Shown piece by piece: positions 53,590 through 63,048 of a stretch of DNA of 64,000 nt. The notes under the pieces are model-generated. The model saw only the letters and a program-made list of their open reading frames with translations. It had not been told where the DNA came from and searched no databases. This stretch comes from Massilia sp. R2A-15 (GTDB lineage Bacteria; Pseudomonadota; Gammaproteobacteria; Burkholderiales; Burkholderiaceae_D), in the NCBI RefSeq assembly GCF_030704305.1, contig NZ_CP131935.1, forward strand, positions 682,001-746,000. Direction: 5' to 3'. The number at the start of each line of letters is the position of its first letter. Position 1 is the stretch's first letter. The position numbers and the translations under genes were made by a program.

Positions 53590-54696
53590 ATGTCCAAGCA
53601 ATACGGTCCAGATTACGTCCGCGCCATCGCTCCTTACCAGGCCGGCAAACCCATCGCGGAAGTCGCGCGCGAGTTCGGCCTCGACGAGGCATCCATCGTG
53701 AAGCTCGCGTCGAACGAAAACCCGTTCGGCATTCCCGAGTCCAGCCGCGCCGCGATGGCTGCGGCGGCCGCCGAACTTGGCCGCTACCCGGACGCCAACG
53801 GCTTCGAGCTGAAGGCAGCGCTGTCGAAGCGCTACAACGTGCCGGCCGACTGGATCACGCTGGGCAACGGCAGCAACGACATCCTCGAAATCGCCGCCCA
53901 CGCCTTCGTGCAGGCCGGCCAGTCGGTGGTGTACTCGCAGTATTCGTTCGCCGTGTACGCGCTGGCGACCCAGGGCGTCGGCGCGCGCGCCATCGTCGTC
54001 CCCGCCAAGAACTACGGCCACGACCTCGACGCGATGGCCGCCGTCATCGAGCCCGACACCCGCCTGGTCTTCATCGCCAACCCGAACAACCCGACCGGCA
54101 CCTTCATTCCCGCGGCCGACATCGAAGCATTCCTCAACAAGGTGCCCGAGCACGTGATCGTCGTGCTCGACGAGGCCTACAACGAGTACCTGGCGCCCGA
54201 GCACCAGTTCGAGTCCGCCGACTGGGTCCGCAAGTACCCGAACCTGATGGTCTCGCGCACCTTCTCGAAAGCCTATGGCCTGGCCGGCCTGCGCGTCGGC
54301 TTCGCGATCGCGCAGCCGCACGTGACCGACCTGATGAACCGCATCCGCCAGCCGTTCAACGTCAACTCGCTGGCGCAGGCCGCCGCCATCGCCGCCCTCA
54401 ACGACCAGGCCTTCCTGGAGCAGGGCGCGAAGAACAACGCCGCCGGCTACCAGCAGTTCGTCGAGGCGTTCACCGAACTGGGACTCGAGTTCGTGCCGTC
54501 GTACGGTAACTTCGTGCTGGTGCGCGTCGGCGACGACGAGCAGGCCGGCGCCCGCGTCAACCTGGCGCTGCTCAAGCAGGGCGTCATCGTGCGCCCGGTC
54601 GGCAACTACGGCCTGCCGAACTGGCTGCGCGTGTCGATCGGGCTGCCGGCCGAAAACGCGGTATTCATCGCCGCGCTGAAAAAGGCGTTGGGCTGA
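53590..54696 (+). CDS. hisC: Histidinol-phosphate aminotransferase
   Basis: A 368-residue class I/II aminotransferase. KLASNENPFGIPESSRAAMA is the HisC substrate loop, NPNNPTGTFIP the central motif, and the PLP Lys lies in SRTFSKAYGLAGLRVGF. It acts on imidazole acetol phosphate in histidine synthesis and may also transaminate aromatic keto acids, which fits its position between pheA and tyrA. The stop TGA overlaps the tyrA ATG by one base. Confidence 0.95.
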   Translation: MSKQYGPDYVRAIAPYQAGKPIAEVAREFGLDEASIVKLASNENPFGIPESSRAAMAAAAAELGRYPDANGFELKAALSKRYNVPADWITLGNGSNDILEIAAHAFVQAGQSVVYSQYSFAVYALATQGVGARAIVVPAKNYGHDLDAMAAVIEPDTRLVFIANPNNPTGTFIPAADIEAFLNKVPEHVIVVLDEAYNEYLAPEHQFESADWVRKYPNLMVSRTFSKAYGLAGLRVGFAIAQPHVTDLMNRIRQPFNVNSLAQAAAIAALNDQAFLEQGAKNNAAGYQQFVEAFTELGLEFVPSYGNFVLVRVGDDEQAGARVNLALLKQGVIVRPVGNYGLPNWLRVSIGLPAENAVFIAALKKALG

Positions 54697-55595
54697 TGCT
54701 CGACAAGGTCGTCATCTTCGGCGTTGGGCTGATCGGCGGCTCGTTCGCGCTGGCGCTCAGGCATGCCGGCGCCGCGCGCAACATCGTCGGCATGGGCCGT
54801 TCGCCGGAAGCGATGGCGCGCGCGCTGGAGCTGGGCATCATCGACAGCGTCGGCCAGTCCGTCGAAGAAGCGATGCGCGGCGCCAGCCTGGTGCTGATCG
54901 CCGCGCCCGTCGCGCAGACCGAAGCAATCCTGGAGTCGCTGCTGCCCCACCTGGAGGAGGGCACCATCATCACCGACGCCGGCAGCACCAAATCCGATGT
55001 CGTGGCGGCCGCGCGCAAGGCGCTGGGTGCGCGCATCGGCCAGTTCGTGCCGGGCCACCCGATCGCCGGGCGCGAATCGAACGGTCCCGACGCCGCCATC
55101 GCCGACCTCTATCACGGCAAGAAGACCGTACTGACGCCACTGGCGGAAAACGCCGCCGGCGATGTCGCGCGCGTGGCCGCCGCCTGGGGCTCCTGCGGCG
55201 CCATCGTCCACCAATTGACGCCGGCGGAGCACGACAAGGTGTTCGCCGCGGTCAGCCACCTGCCGCACCTGCTCGCCTTCGCGCTGGTGGACGACATCGC
55301 ACGCAAGGAGCACGCCGAACTGCTGTTCCAGTATGCGGCCAGCGGATTTCGCGATTTCACCCGCATCGCCGCCTCGTCTCCCGAAATGTGGCGCGACATC
55401 AGCCTGGCCAACCGCGAGGCGCTGCTCGGTGAGCTCGACGCATATCTGTCACAATTGGTCGGACTGCGCGCGATGCTGGCCGCCTCCGACGGCGCCGCCA
55501 TCGAAACCGTCTACGCCAACGCCCGCCGCGCGCGCCGCCGATGGACCGGCGAGATCGAGGCGGCCGAATCGCCCGCGCCGCGCAGTGCCGAATAG
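54696..55595 (+). CDS. tyrA: Prephenate dehydrogenase
   Basis: A 299-residue NAD(P)-dependent dehydrogenase. The Rossmann motif is VVIFGVGLIGGSFALALRHA (5-24), the catalytic His lies in GHPIAGRESNGPDAA, and the C-terminal helical dimer domain includes HDKVFAAVSHLPHLLAFAL. There is no chorismate mutase or ACT domain, so this is the mono-functional type. It makes 4-hydroxyphenylpyruvate for tyrosine. Translation is coupled to hisC by the TGATG overlap, and aroA starts 18 bp after its stop. Confidence 0.95.
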   Translation: MLDKVVIFGVGLIGGSFALALRHAGAARNIVGMGRSPEAMARALELGIIDSVGQSVEEAMRGASLVLIAAPVAQTEAILESLLPHLEEGTIITDAGSTKSDVVAAARKALGARIGQFVPGHPIAGRESNGPDAAIADLYHGKKTVLTPLAENAAGDVARVAAAWGSCGAIVHQLTPAEHDKVFAAVSHLPHLLAFALVDDIARKEHAELLFQYAASGFRDFTRIAASSPEMWRDISLANREALLGELDAYLSQLVGLRAMLAASDGAAIETVYANARRARRRWTGEIEAAESPAPRSAE

Positions 55596-55613
55596 CTTTC
55601 AAGGATTACCCGC

Positions 55614-56918
55614 ATGACGCAGCAGAAAACCTACCCGCACCACATCGACCTCGCGCCGGTCGCGCACGTTGCAGGCACGGTGCGCCTGCCTGGATCGAAA
55701 AGCATCTCCAACCGCACCTTGCTGCTGGCCGCGCTGGCCGAGGGCAGCACCACCATCGTCGACCTCCTCGACTCCGATGACACCCAGGTGATGCTGGCGG
55801 CCCTGCGCTCGCTGGGCATCGCATGGGAGCAGACCGATGCGCGCACCCACGTCGTGCACGGCGCCGGCGGCGTGCTGCCGGTCCCGCAGGCCGACCTCTT
55901 CATGGGGAACGCCGGCACGGCGATCCGACCGTTGACGGCGGCGCTGGCCGTGATCGGCGGCGACTACACGCTGCACGGCGTCGCGCGCATGCACGAGCGC
56001 CCGATCGGCGACCTGGTCGATGCGCTGAACGCGGTCGGCGCGCATATCGAATACACGGGCGCGCCGGGCTTCCCGCCGCTGCGCATCGGCCGCGGCCAGC
56101 TGAACGCCGAACGCATGTCGGTGCGCGGCAACGTGTCGAGCCAGTTCCTGACCGCGCTGCTGATGGCTGCGCCGCTGATGGCCAAAACCGGCGCCGTACA
56201 CATCGACGTCGAAGGCGAACTGATTTCCAAGCCCTACATCGAGATCACCCTGAACCTGATGCGCCGCTTCGGCGTGACCGTCGAACAGGACGGCTGGCAG
56301 TCGTTCACGGTGCAGCCGGGCCAGAAGTACCGCAGTCCCGGCGTCATCCACGTCGAGGGCGACGCCTCGTCGGCCTCCTATTTTCTGGCGGCGGGCGCGA
56401 TCGGCGGCGGGCCGGTGCGGGTCGAGGGCGTGGGCGCCAACAGCATCCAGGGCGACGTGCGCTTCGCCGAAGCCCTCGAGCAGATGGGCGCGACCATCAC
56501 GCGCGGCGACAACTGGATCGAAGCGAAGTCGAACGGCGTGCTGAAGGCGATCGACGCCGATTTCAATCACATTCCCGACGCGGCGATGACGATCGCGGTG
56601 GCGGCGCTGTACGCCGACGGCACCACCACCCTGCGCAATATCGCCAGCTGGCGCGTGAAGGAAACCGACCGCCTGGCCGCGATGGCGACCGAGCTGCGCA
56701 AGCTGGGGGCGGTGGTGGAAGAGGGCGCCGATTACATTAGCGTCACCCCGCCGGCCGCGATCCAGCCGGCGACCATCGACACGTACGACGATCACAGGAT
56801 GGCGATGTGCTTCTCGCTGGCCACGATCAAGGGCGCGGCGATGCGCATCAACGACCCGAAGTGCGTCGCCAAGACCTTCCCGGACTATTTCGAGGCGTTC
56901 GCCGCCATCGCCAAATAA
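55614..56918 (+). CDS. aroA: 3-phosphoshikimate 1-carboxyvinyltransferase (EPSP synthase)
   Basis: A 434-residue class I EPSP synthase. [20 protein letters not shown] is the first phosphate-binding motif. [17 protein letters not shown] holds the Gly and Pro positions of the glyphosate-sensitive class I type. KVKETDRL-like [13 protein letters not shown] and [14 protein letters not shown] are the C-domain motifs. It forms EPSP from shikimate 3-phosphate and PEP. It belongs to the aromatic operon pheA-hisC-tyrA-aroA and precedes cmk, the usual betaproteobacterial order. Confidence 0.97.
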   Translation: MTQQKTYPHHIDLAPVAHVAGTVRLPGSKSISNRTLLLAALAEGSTTIVDLLDSDDTQVMLAALRSLGIAWEQTDARTHVVHGAGGVLPVPQADLFMGNAGTAIRPLTAALAVIGGDYTLHGVARMHERPIGDLVDALNAVGAHIEYTGAPGFPPLRIGRGQLNAERMSVRGNVSSQFLTALLMAAPLMAKTGAVHIDVEGELISKPYIEITLNLMRRFGVTVEQDGWQSFTVQPGQKYRSPGVIHVEGDASSASYFLAAGAIGGGPVRVEGVGANSIQGDVRFAEALEQMGATITRGDNWIEAKSNGVLKAIDADFNHIPDAAMTIAVAALYADGTTTLRNIASWRVKETDRLAAMATELRKLGAVVEEGADYISVTPPAAIQPATIDTYDDHRMAMCFSLATIKGAAMRINDPKCVAKTFPDYFEAFAAIAK

Positions 56919-56952
56919 GAAAATGGGAACTAGGCGTCCCCGTCGCTCCGCA

Positions 56953-57017
56953 GGACCAGACCCCGGGTCGCCGCCGCCGCGGTTAGAATCGGGGTCTGGT
57001 CATGCGGACCTGACCCC
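56953..57017. repeat. Compound family B palindrome, copy 5, between aroA and cmk
   Basis: A complete unit GGGGTCTGGTC, ATGC, GGACCTGACCCC lies at 56991-57017, and a separate right half GGACCAGACCCC at 56953-56964. The 128 bp aroA-cmk spacer is largely made of these pieces. It could form a stem in the operon mRNA. Confidence 0.8.
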
Positions 57018-57046
57018 ATTTTTGTGACAACTGAATAAGAAGCGCC

Positions 57047-57718
57047 ATGCCAAACAACCCAATCCCGGTCATCACCATCGACGGCCCAACCGCGTCCGGC
57101 AAAGGCACAGTCGCCCACAAAGTGGCCGATCGCCTCGGTTTTCACTTCCTCGATTCCGGCGCGCTGTACCGCCTCACTGCGCTGTCGGCGATTCGCCGCG
57201 GCACCGACCAGGCCGACGAACACGCCATCGCCAAGGTGGCCGAACACCTGCAGGTGCACTTTGACGGCCCCGAGATCCTGCTGGCGAACGAAAACGTCAC
57301 CAACGCAATCCGCGCCGAGGAGGTTGGCAACCTGGCATCGAAGATCGCCGCGCTGCCGGCCGTGCGCCAGGCGCTGTTCGCTCTCCAGCTCAGTTTCCGC
57401 AAGGCGCCCGGCCTGGTCGCCGACGGGCGCGACATGGGTACCGTGATTTTTCCCCATGCCAAATTAAAGGTGTTCCTCACCGCAAGTACCGAGGCAAGGG
57501 CTGAGCGCCGATATAAGCAATTGATTGACAAGGGAATTTCTGCTAATATGGAAGACCTCCTGTCAGATTTGAAAGCGCGCGACGACCGTGATACTCACCG
57601 GGCAATCGCACCGCTGGTTCCGGCAGAAGGGGCGCACCTCCTCGACACTTCCAATATGACGGCCGACCAGGCCATTGAGGAAGTCCTGTCGTGGTGGGCG
57701 CACAGGGACGCAAAATAA
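57047..57718 (+). CDS. cmk: Cytidylate kinase
   Basis: A 223-residue nucleoside monophosphate kinase. [20 protein letters not shown] is the P-loop and [16 protein letters not shown] the CMP-binding start. [14 protein letters not shown] and the LID region [13 protein letters not shown] are also present. It phosphorylates CMP and dCMP. Its 3' end is partly copied in the spacer before rpsA (see the repeat entry). It lies in the conserved aroA-cmk-rpsA-ihfB order. Confidence 0.96.
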   Translation: MPNNPIPVITIDGPTASGKGTVAHKVADRLGFHFLDSGALYRLTALSAIRRGTDQADEHAIAKVAEHLQVHFDGPEILLANENVTNAIRAEEVGNLASKIAALPAVRQALFALQLSFRKAPGLVADGRDMGTVIFPHAKLKVFLTASTEARAERRYKQLIDKGISANMEDLLSDLKARDDRDTHRAIAPLVPAEGAHLLDTSNMTADQAIEEVLSWWAHRDAK

Positions 57719-57790
57719 GGCGTCCCGCGCGAGGCGCCGACCCTCGACGCTTTCAATATGACGGCCGATGCCGGCCTTTGAGAAAGCCTG
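57627..57790 (+). repeat. Imperfect duplication of the cmk 3' end in the cmk-rpsA spacer
   Basis: The cmk segment 57627-57688 (containing CTCGACACTTCCAATATGAC and GGCCGACCAGGCC) recurs with several changes at about 57729-57790 (CTCGACGCTTTCAATATGAC, GGCCGATGCCGGCC). The copy lies after the cmk stop, offset by about 102 bp, and is not translated as cmk. It may reflect slippage or unequal recombination; a regulatory role for the rpsA leader is possible. Confidence 0.7.
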
Positions 57791-57916
57791 AATGGAGGCG
57801 CAGCGTGGCAGTACCGTGGTGCCCGGCGCGGCAATGGTGCCGTTTTCGGGCGTGGTTCAACCTAACCCAGTTTAAGTCGCATCGTGCGATCTCTGCTGGC
57901 TCACAAAGTAAATCCT

Positions 57917-59626
57917 ATGTCTACAGCAACAACTGAAGCAACCGGTATGGAAAGTTTTGCAGCGCTCTTCGAGGAATCGTTGTCGCGTCAAGATATGCGC
58001 TCCGGCGAAGTCATTTCCGCTGAAGTCGTGCGCCTCGACCACAATTTTGTGATCGTCAACGCCGGCCTCAAGTCCGAAGCATTCATTCCCATCGAAGAAT
58101 TCAAGAACGACCAGGGCGAACTGGAAGTTCAAGTTGGCGATTTCGTTTCCGTAGCGATTGAGTCGCTGGAAAACGGCTTCGGCGACACCATCCTGTCGCG
58201 CGACAAGGCCAAGCGCCTGGCGTCGTGGCTGGCACTGGAAAAGGCCATGGAATCGGGCGAGATCGTCGTCGGTACCGTCAATGGCAAAGTCAAGGGCGGC
58301 CTGACCGTTCTGACCAACGGCATCCGCGCGTTCCTGCCGGGTTCGCTGGTCGACACCCGTCCTGTCAAGGACACCACCCCGTTCGAAGGCAAGACCCTCG
58401 AATTCAAGGTTATCAAGCTGGACCGCAAGCGTAACAACGTGGTTCTGTCGCGTCGCGCCGTCATCGAAGCATCGATGGGCGAAGAGCGTCAGAAGCTGAT
58501 GGAAACGCTGAAAGAAGGCACCGTGGTTACCGGTATCGTCAAGAACATCACCGACTACGGCGCGTTCGTTGACCTCGGCGGCATCGACGGCCTGCTGCAC
58601 ATCACCGACCTGGCATGGCGTCGTGTGCGTCACCCATCGGAAGTGCTGACCGTTGGCCAGGAAATCACCGCGAAAGTCCTGAAGTACGATCAGGAAAAGA
58701 ACCGTGTTTCGCTGGGCGTGAAGCAGCTGGGCGACGATCCTTGGACCGGTCTGTCCCGTCGCTACCCGCAAGGCACCCGCCTGTTCGGCAAGGTCACCAA
58801 CCTGACCGACTACGGCGCGTTCGTCGAAGTCGAGCAGGGCATCGAAGGCCTGGTCCACGTGTCGGAAATGGACTGGACCAACAAGAACGTCGCTCCAAAC
58901 AAAGTTGTCCAGCTGGGCGACGAAGTTGAAGTGATGGTCCTGGAAATCGATGAAGAGCGTCGCCGTATTTCGCTGGGCATGAAGCAGTGCAAAGCGAATC
59001 CATGGGATGACTTCGGCGTGACCCACAAGAAGGGCGACAAGGTCAAGGGCGCGATCAAGTCGATCACCGACTTCGGCGTGTTCATCGGCCTGGCCGGCAA
59101 CATCGACGGCCTGGTGCACCTGTCCGACCTGTCGTGGACCGAGTCCGGCGAAGAAGCCGTGCGCAAGTTCAAGAAGGGTGACGAGCTGGAAGCCATCGTT
59201 CTGGCCATCGACGTGGAGCGCGAGCGCGTTTCGCTGGGCGTCAAGCAACTGGAAGGCGACCCATTCAACAACTTCGCGGCAATGAACGACAAGGGTTCCC
59301 TGGTTTCGGGTACCGTCAAGTCGGTCGAGCCTAAGGGCGCTGTGATCCAGCTGTCCGACGAAGTCGAAGGCTACCTGCGTGCTTCCGAAATCTCGCGCGA
59401 CCGCGTTGAAGATGCCGGCACCCACCTGAAGGTAGGCGACACCGTTGAAGCCCTGGTCATCAACATCGATCGCAAGGCTCGCAGCATCCAGCTGTCGATC
59501 AAGGCGAAAGACAATGTCGAGACCCAGGAAGCCATGCAGAAGATGGCAGCGACCGACAACAACGCAGCTTCGGGCACCACCAGCCTGGGCGCGCTGTTGA
59601 AAGCCAAGTTCGACAACAAGAACTAA
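57917..59626 (+). CDS. rpsA: 30S ribosomal protein S1
   Basis: A 569-residue S1 with six S1 (OB-fold) RNA-binding repeats. The start at 57917 gives [20 protein letters not shown]; the open frame to 57884 adds 11 unlikely residues. Repeats 3-6 share the strong pattern GxVxxxxxFGxFVxLxxGIxGLxHxS, for example [20 protein letters not shown] and [21 protein letters not shown]1 brings mRNA to the ribosome. Codon choice is more biased than in neighbours, as expected for a highly expressed gene. ihfB follows after 18 bp. Confidence 0.98.
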   Translation: MSTATTEATGMESFAALFEESLSRQDMRSGEVISAEVVRLDHNFVIVNAGLKSEAFIPIEEFKNDQGELEVQVGDFVSVAIESLENGFGDTILSRDKAKRLASWLALEKAMESGEIVVGTVNGKVKGGLTVLTNGIRAFLPGSLVDTRPVKDTTPFEGKTLEFKVIKLDRKRNNVVLSRRAVIEASMGEERQKLMETLKEGTVVTGIVKNITDYGAFVDLGGIDGLLHITDLAWRRVRHPSEVLTVGQEITAKVLKYDQEKNRVSLGVKQLGDDPWTGLSRRYPQGTRLFGKVTNLTDYGAFVEVEQGIEGLVHVSEMDWTNKNVAPNKVVQLGDEVEVMVLEIDEERRRISLGMKQCKANPWDDFGVTHKKGDKVKGAIKSITDFGVFIGLAGNIDGLVHLSDLSWTESGEEAVRKFKKGDELEAIVLAIDVERERVSLGVKQLEGDPFNNFAAMNDKGSLVSGTVKSVEPKGAVIQLSDEVEGYLRASEISRDRVEDAGTHLKVGDTVEALVINIDRKARSIQLSIKAKDNVETQEAMQKMAATDNNAASGTTSLGALLKAKFDNKN

Positions 59627-59644
59627 GCAGTCGGAACCAGCCAG

Positions 59645-59950
59645 ATGACGAAGTCCGAATTGATCAACCGCCTCGCTGAGCGCTATTCTCAGCTGGTGGC
59701 CAAAGATGCGGAGTACGCTGTCAAAACCATTCTCGATGCGATGACCAATGCCTTATCGACTGGCCAGCGCATCGAGATCCGCGGTTTCGGCAGTTTTGCC
59801 CTGAATAGTCGGCCACCGCGCATCGGCCGCAACCCGAAGTCGGGCGACAAGGTGATGGTGCCCGAAAAACGGGTGCCTCACTTCAAGCCAGGCAAGCAGT
59901 TGCGCGAGCGCGTAGACGCGACGGTCGGGCAGCCGATCATCGAAGACTAA
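59645..59950 (+). CDS. ihfB: Integration host factor beta subunit
   Basis: A 101-residue DNA-bending protein: [20 protein letters not shown], then [20 protein letters not shown], with the intercalating Pro in the arm ([20 protein letters not shown]). It pairs with IHF-alpha to bend DNA at specific sites. Placement behind rpsA is conserved across proteobacteria. A terminator follows 26 bp after the stop, so the rpsA-ihfB unit ends here. Confidence 0.97.
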   Translation: MTKSELINRLAERYSQLVAKDAEYAVKTILDAMTNALSTGQRIEIRGFGSFALNSRPPRIGRNPKSGDKVMVPEKRVPHFKPGKQLRERVDATVGQPIIED

Positions 59951-59976
59951 GTCGTCTGGCGGCAAAGCATGCAAAG

Positions 59977-60006
59977 AACGGCGTCCCTGGATGCCGTTTT
60001 TTTTCG
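59977..60006 (+). terminator. Intrinsic terminator after ihfB
   Basis: AACGGC, 10 bases, GCCGTT, then eight T. The loop can pair slightly further (GTCC/TGGA). Confidence 0.8.
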
Positions 60007-60041
60007 CCTTTGGATACGGTCCCGCGGACGCATGCAGCATC

Positions 60042-60068
60042 GGGGGCTGGTCCTGCGGACCTGACCCC
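60042..60068. repeat. 27 bp palindrome, family B copy 6
   Basis: GGGGGCTGGTCC, TGC, then GGACCTGACCCC in the spacer between ihfB and lapA. A fragment GGTCCCGCGGAC at 60018-60029 precedes it. Confidence 0.8.
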
Positions 60069-60156
60069 ATCTTTTGCACGCGATCGCTGAGCTGTTCTTT
60101 GAATATTCCCCCATGATGTGCGACACTTCGCACTTCGACTCACCAGGTCCTGGCAG

Positions 60157-60456
60157 ATGAAATTTCTCTCCTCCATCGTTGGATTAGTTCTGTTTATCCT
60201 GTTCTTCGGCTTCGCGCTGAAAAACACGCAGGAAGTCGACCTGCACTTTTTCCTCAATTACGAATTGCGCGGCCCGCTGGTGCTGATGCTGCTGGCGTTT
60301 TTCGTCGCCGGCGCCGCCCTCGGCATCCTGGCCGTCACGCCGACCGTATTCCGCCACCGCCGCGAACGCACGCGCCACGAGGACACCATCCAGGCGCTGC
60401 AGAACGCCAAGGTGGCGACCGCGCCGCAACCGGACAGCGTCGGCCCGCGCGGCTGA
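60157..60456 (+). CDS. lapA: LapA-family inner-membrane protein (DUF1049)
   Basis: A 99-residue protein with two membrane helices (about 3-20, LSSIVGLVLFILFFGFAL, and 40-62, LVLMLLAFFVAGAALGILAV) joined by a short periplasmic loop, and a basic cytoplasmic tail. This is the LapA/YciS pattern. LapA works with LapB to control LPS assembly through LpxC stability. The start at 60157 matches the family N-terminus (MKFLSSIVGLVLF); the longer frame from 60118 is spacer. lapB follows after 34 bp. Confidence 0.9.
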   Translation: MKFLSSIVGLVLFILFFGFALKNTQEVDLHFFLNYELRGPLVLMLLAFFVAGAALGILAVTPTVFRHRRERTRHEDTIQALQNAKVATAPQPDSVGPRG

Positions 60457-60490
60457 ATCCGTCCTTTACCCATCGAATAAAAAGAAACGC

Positions 60491-61666
60491 ATGGAATTTG
60501 AACTCTGGTGGCTGCTCGGCATCCCCTTCTTTTTCGCCCTCGGCTGGATCGCCGCGCGGGTCGACATCAAGCAGTTGCTGGCCGAGTCGCGCAGCCTGCC
60601 GACCAGCTACTTCAAGGGACTGAACTTTCTGCTCAACGAGCAGCCGGACAAGGCGATCGACGCCTTCATCGACATCGTCAAGCACGACCCCGAAACGGCC
60701 GACATGCACTTCGCGCTCGGTAACCTGTTTCGCCGCCGCGGCGAGATCGAGCGCGCCATCCGCGTCCACCAGAACCTGCTGGCGCGCCCCGACCTGCCGC
60801 TCGAACAGCAGCAGCACGCGCGCTACGAACTGGGCATGGACTACCTGAAGGCCGGCCTGCTGGACCGCTCGGAAGAGACCTTCAACCTGCTGCTCGACTC
60901 GAGCTACGGCGTGCAGGCGCGCCGCGCGCTGCTCGAGATCTTCCAGCGCGAAAAGGAGTGGCGCCGCGCGATCGAAGCCGCGCAAGGGCTGCAGGAATCC
61001 GGCGCCGGCGCGCGCCAGAAGGAAATCGCCCAGTTCTATTGCGAGCTGGCGCAGGACGCGCTGGTGCACATGCACGTGCCCGAAGCGATGGCGCTGCTCG
61101 ACCAGGCGCTGCTGGCCGACCGCAAGAACGTGCGCGCCACCATGCTCTCGGGCGACGCCCAGCTGGCCCAGGGCGACACCGAAGGCGCACTGGTGACCTG
61201 GCGCCGCGTCGAGCAGCAAAGCGTGCCGCACGTGGCGCTGGTGGCCGCGCGCCTGATGGACGGCTACCGCAAAGTGGGCAGGGCGCAGGAAGGCGTCAAC
61301 CTGCTGCGCGCCTACCTGGCCGAGGCCTCGTCGATCGACCTGATCGAAGTGGTGTTCAAGGCCGTGATTGAACTCGATGGCGTGGAAGCTGCCAAACAGC
61401 TGGTGGTCGAAGAACTGCGCCGCAATCCGACCCTGCTCGGCCTCGACAAGCTGCTCGAGGCGCGCATGATGGACGCCCCGGCCAACATCTGGGAAGAGCT
61501 GTCGATGGTGAAGAACCTCGTGCATGGCTACACCCAGAAACTGGCGCGCTACCAGTGCGGCCACTGCGGCTTCAAGGCGCGCCAGTTCTATTGGCAGTGC
61601 CCGGGATGCAGCCGCTGGGAGACCTACCCGCCGCGCCGCACCGAAGAACTCAACGTGATGAACTGA
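60491..61666 (+). CDS. lapB: Lipopolysaccharide assembly protein LapB (YciM)
   Basis: A 391-residue protein: N-terminal membrane anchor ([20 protein letters not shown]), then tandem TPR repeats (about 45-340, for example [20 protein letters not shown]) and a C-terminal rubredoxin-like metal site with four cysteines ([12 protein letters not shown] and [13 protein letters not shown]). LapB recruits LpxC to FtsH for degradation and so balances LPS synthesis. It lies behind lapA and before ugd and rfaE1, so LPS-related genes are grouped here. Confidence 0.95.
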   Translation: MEFELWWLLGIPFFFALGWIAARVDIKQLLAESRSLPTSYFKGLNFLLNEQPDKAIDAFIDIVKHDPETADMHFALGNLFRRRGEIERAIRVHQNLLARPDLPLEQQQHARYELGMDYLKAGLLDRSEETFNLLLDSSYGVQARRALLEIFQREKEWRRAIEAAQGLQESGAGARQKEIAQFYCELAQDALVHMHVPEAMALLDQALLADRKNVRATMLSGDAQLAQGDTEGALVTWRRVEQQSVPHVALVAARLMDGYRKVGRAQEGVNLLRAYLAEASSIDLIEVVFKAVIELDGVEAAKQLVVEELRRNPTLLGLDKLLEARMMDAPANIWEELSMVKNLVHGYTQKLARYQCGHCGFKARQFYWQCPGCSRWETYPPRRTEELNVMN

Positions 61667-61676
61667 TCAAGACACC

Positions 61677-63044
61677 ATGAAAATTACCATTATCGGCACC
61701 GGCTACGTAGGCCTGGTGACCGGCGCCTGCCTCGCCGAACTGGGCAACGACGTGTTCTGCCTCGACGTCGACCAGAACAAGATCGACCTCCTCAACAACG
61801 GCGGGATCCCGATCCACGAGCCGGGCCTGGAAGAAGTCGTGGCGCGCAACCGCGCCGCCGGCCGCCTGCAGTTCTCCACCGACGTCGCCGCCAGCGTGGC
61901 GCACGGCGCGCTGCAGTTCATCGCGGTCGGCACCCCGCCCGACGAAGACGGCTCGGCCGACCTGCAATACGTGCTGGCCGCGGCGCGCTCGATCGGCCGC
62001 CACATGACCGGCTTCAAGGTCATCGTCGACAAGTCCACCGTGCCGGTCGGCACCGGCGAACGGGTACGCGCCGCGCTGGCCGAGGAAATCGCCGCGCGCG
62101 GATCCGACGCGACCTTCTCGGTGGTGTCGAATCCCGAATTTCTGAAAGAGGGCGCCGCGGTGGAGGACTTCATGCGCCCTGACCGCATCGTCCTTGGCCA
62201 TGACGGCGACGCCGCCGGCCTGCGCGCGCGCGAGATGATGAAGAAGCTGTACGCGCCCTTCAACCGCAACCACGAACGCACCTTCTGGATGGATGTGCGC
62301 TCGGCCGAATTCACCAAGTACGCGGCCAACGCGATGCTGGCGACCCGCATCTCCTTCATGAACGAACTGGCCAACCTGGCGGATCGCGTCGGCGTCGACA
62401 TCGAGGCGGTGCGCCACGGGATCGGTTCCGACCCGCGCATCGGCCACAGCTTCCTGTACGCCGGCGCCGGCTACGGCGGCTCGTGCTTCCCGAAAGATGT
62501 GCAGGCGCTCGAGCGCACCGCGCGCCAGTACGACCAGGACCTGCTGATCCTGCGCGCGGTGGAAGCGGTCAACGACAACCAGAAGCAGGTGCTGGGCAGG
62601 AAGATCGTCGCCAGCTTCGGCGAGGACCTGGCCGGCCGCCACTTCGCGATCTGGGGCCTGGCGTTCAAGCCGAACACCGACGACATGCGCGAGGCGCCCG
62701 CCCGCGTTCTGCTGGGCGAATTGCTCGCGCGCGGCGCCAGCGCGGCGGTGTACGATCCGGTTGCGATGATCGAGGCCAAGCGCGTGCTGGCGCTCGACCT
62801 GGCGCCGGAGCAGCTGGCGCGCGTGCGCTTTGCCGCCAGCCCGATGGATGCGCTGGACCAGGCCGACGCGCTGGCCATCGTCACCGAATGGAAGGCATTC
62901 CGCAGTCCCGACTTTGACCAGATCAAGGCGCGCCTGAAGCAGCCGGTCGTATTCGACGGCCGCAACCTGTTCGAGCCGGAGGTGATGGCCGAAGCCGGCT
63001 TCGAGTACCACGGCATCGGCCGCTCCGTGCTGACCCGGAGGTAA
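61677..63044 (+). CDS. ugd: UDP-glucose 6-dehydrogenase
   Basis: A 455-residue enzyme. The N-terminal NAD site is [20 protein letters not shown], the central motif [20 protein letters not shown], and the catalytic Cys is Cys270 in [14 protein letters not shown]. The C-terminal UDP-binding domain includes [17 protein letters not shown]. It makes UDP-glucuronate for exopolysaccharide or LPS modification. It starts 10 bp after lapB and ends 4 bp before rfaE1, so the three are cotranscribed. Confidence 0.96.
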   Translation: MKITIIGTGYVGLVTGACLAELGNDVFCLDVDQNKIDLLNNGGIPIHEPGLEEVVARNRAAGRLQFSTDVAASVAHGALQFIAVGTPPDEDGSADLQYVLAAARSIGRHMTGFKVIVDKSTVPVGTGERVRAALAEEIAARGSDATFSVVSNPEFLKEGAAVEDFMRPDRIVLGHDGDAAGLRAREMMKKLYAPFNRNHERTFWMDVRSAEFTKYAANAMLATRISFMNELANLADRVGVDIEAVRHGIGSDPRIGHSFLYAGAGYGGSCFPKDVQALERTARQYDQDLLILRAVEAVNDNQKQVLGRKIVASFGEDLAGRHFAIWGLAFKPNTDDMREAPARVLLGELLARGASAAVYDPVAMIEAKRVLALDLAPEQLARVRFAASPMDALDQADALAIVTEWKAFRSPDFDQIKARLKQPVVFDGRNLFEPEVMAEAGFEYHGIGRSVLTRR

Positions 63045-63048
63045 GCCG

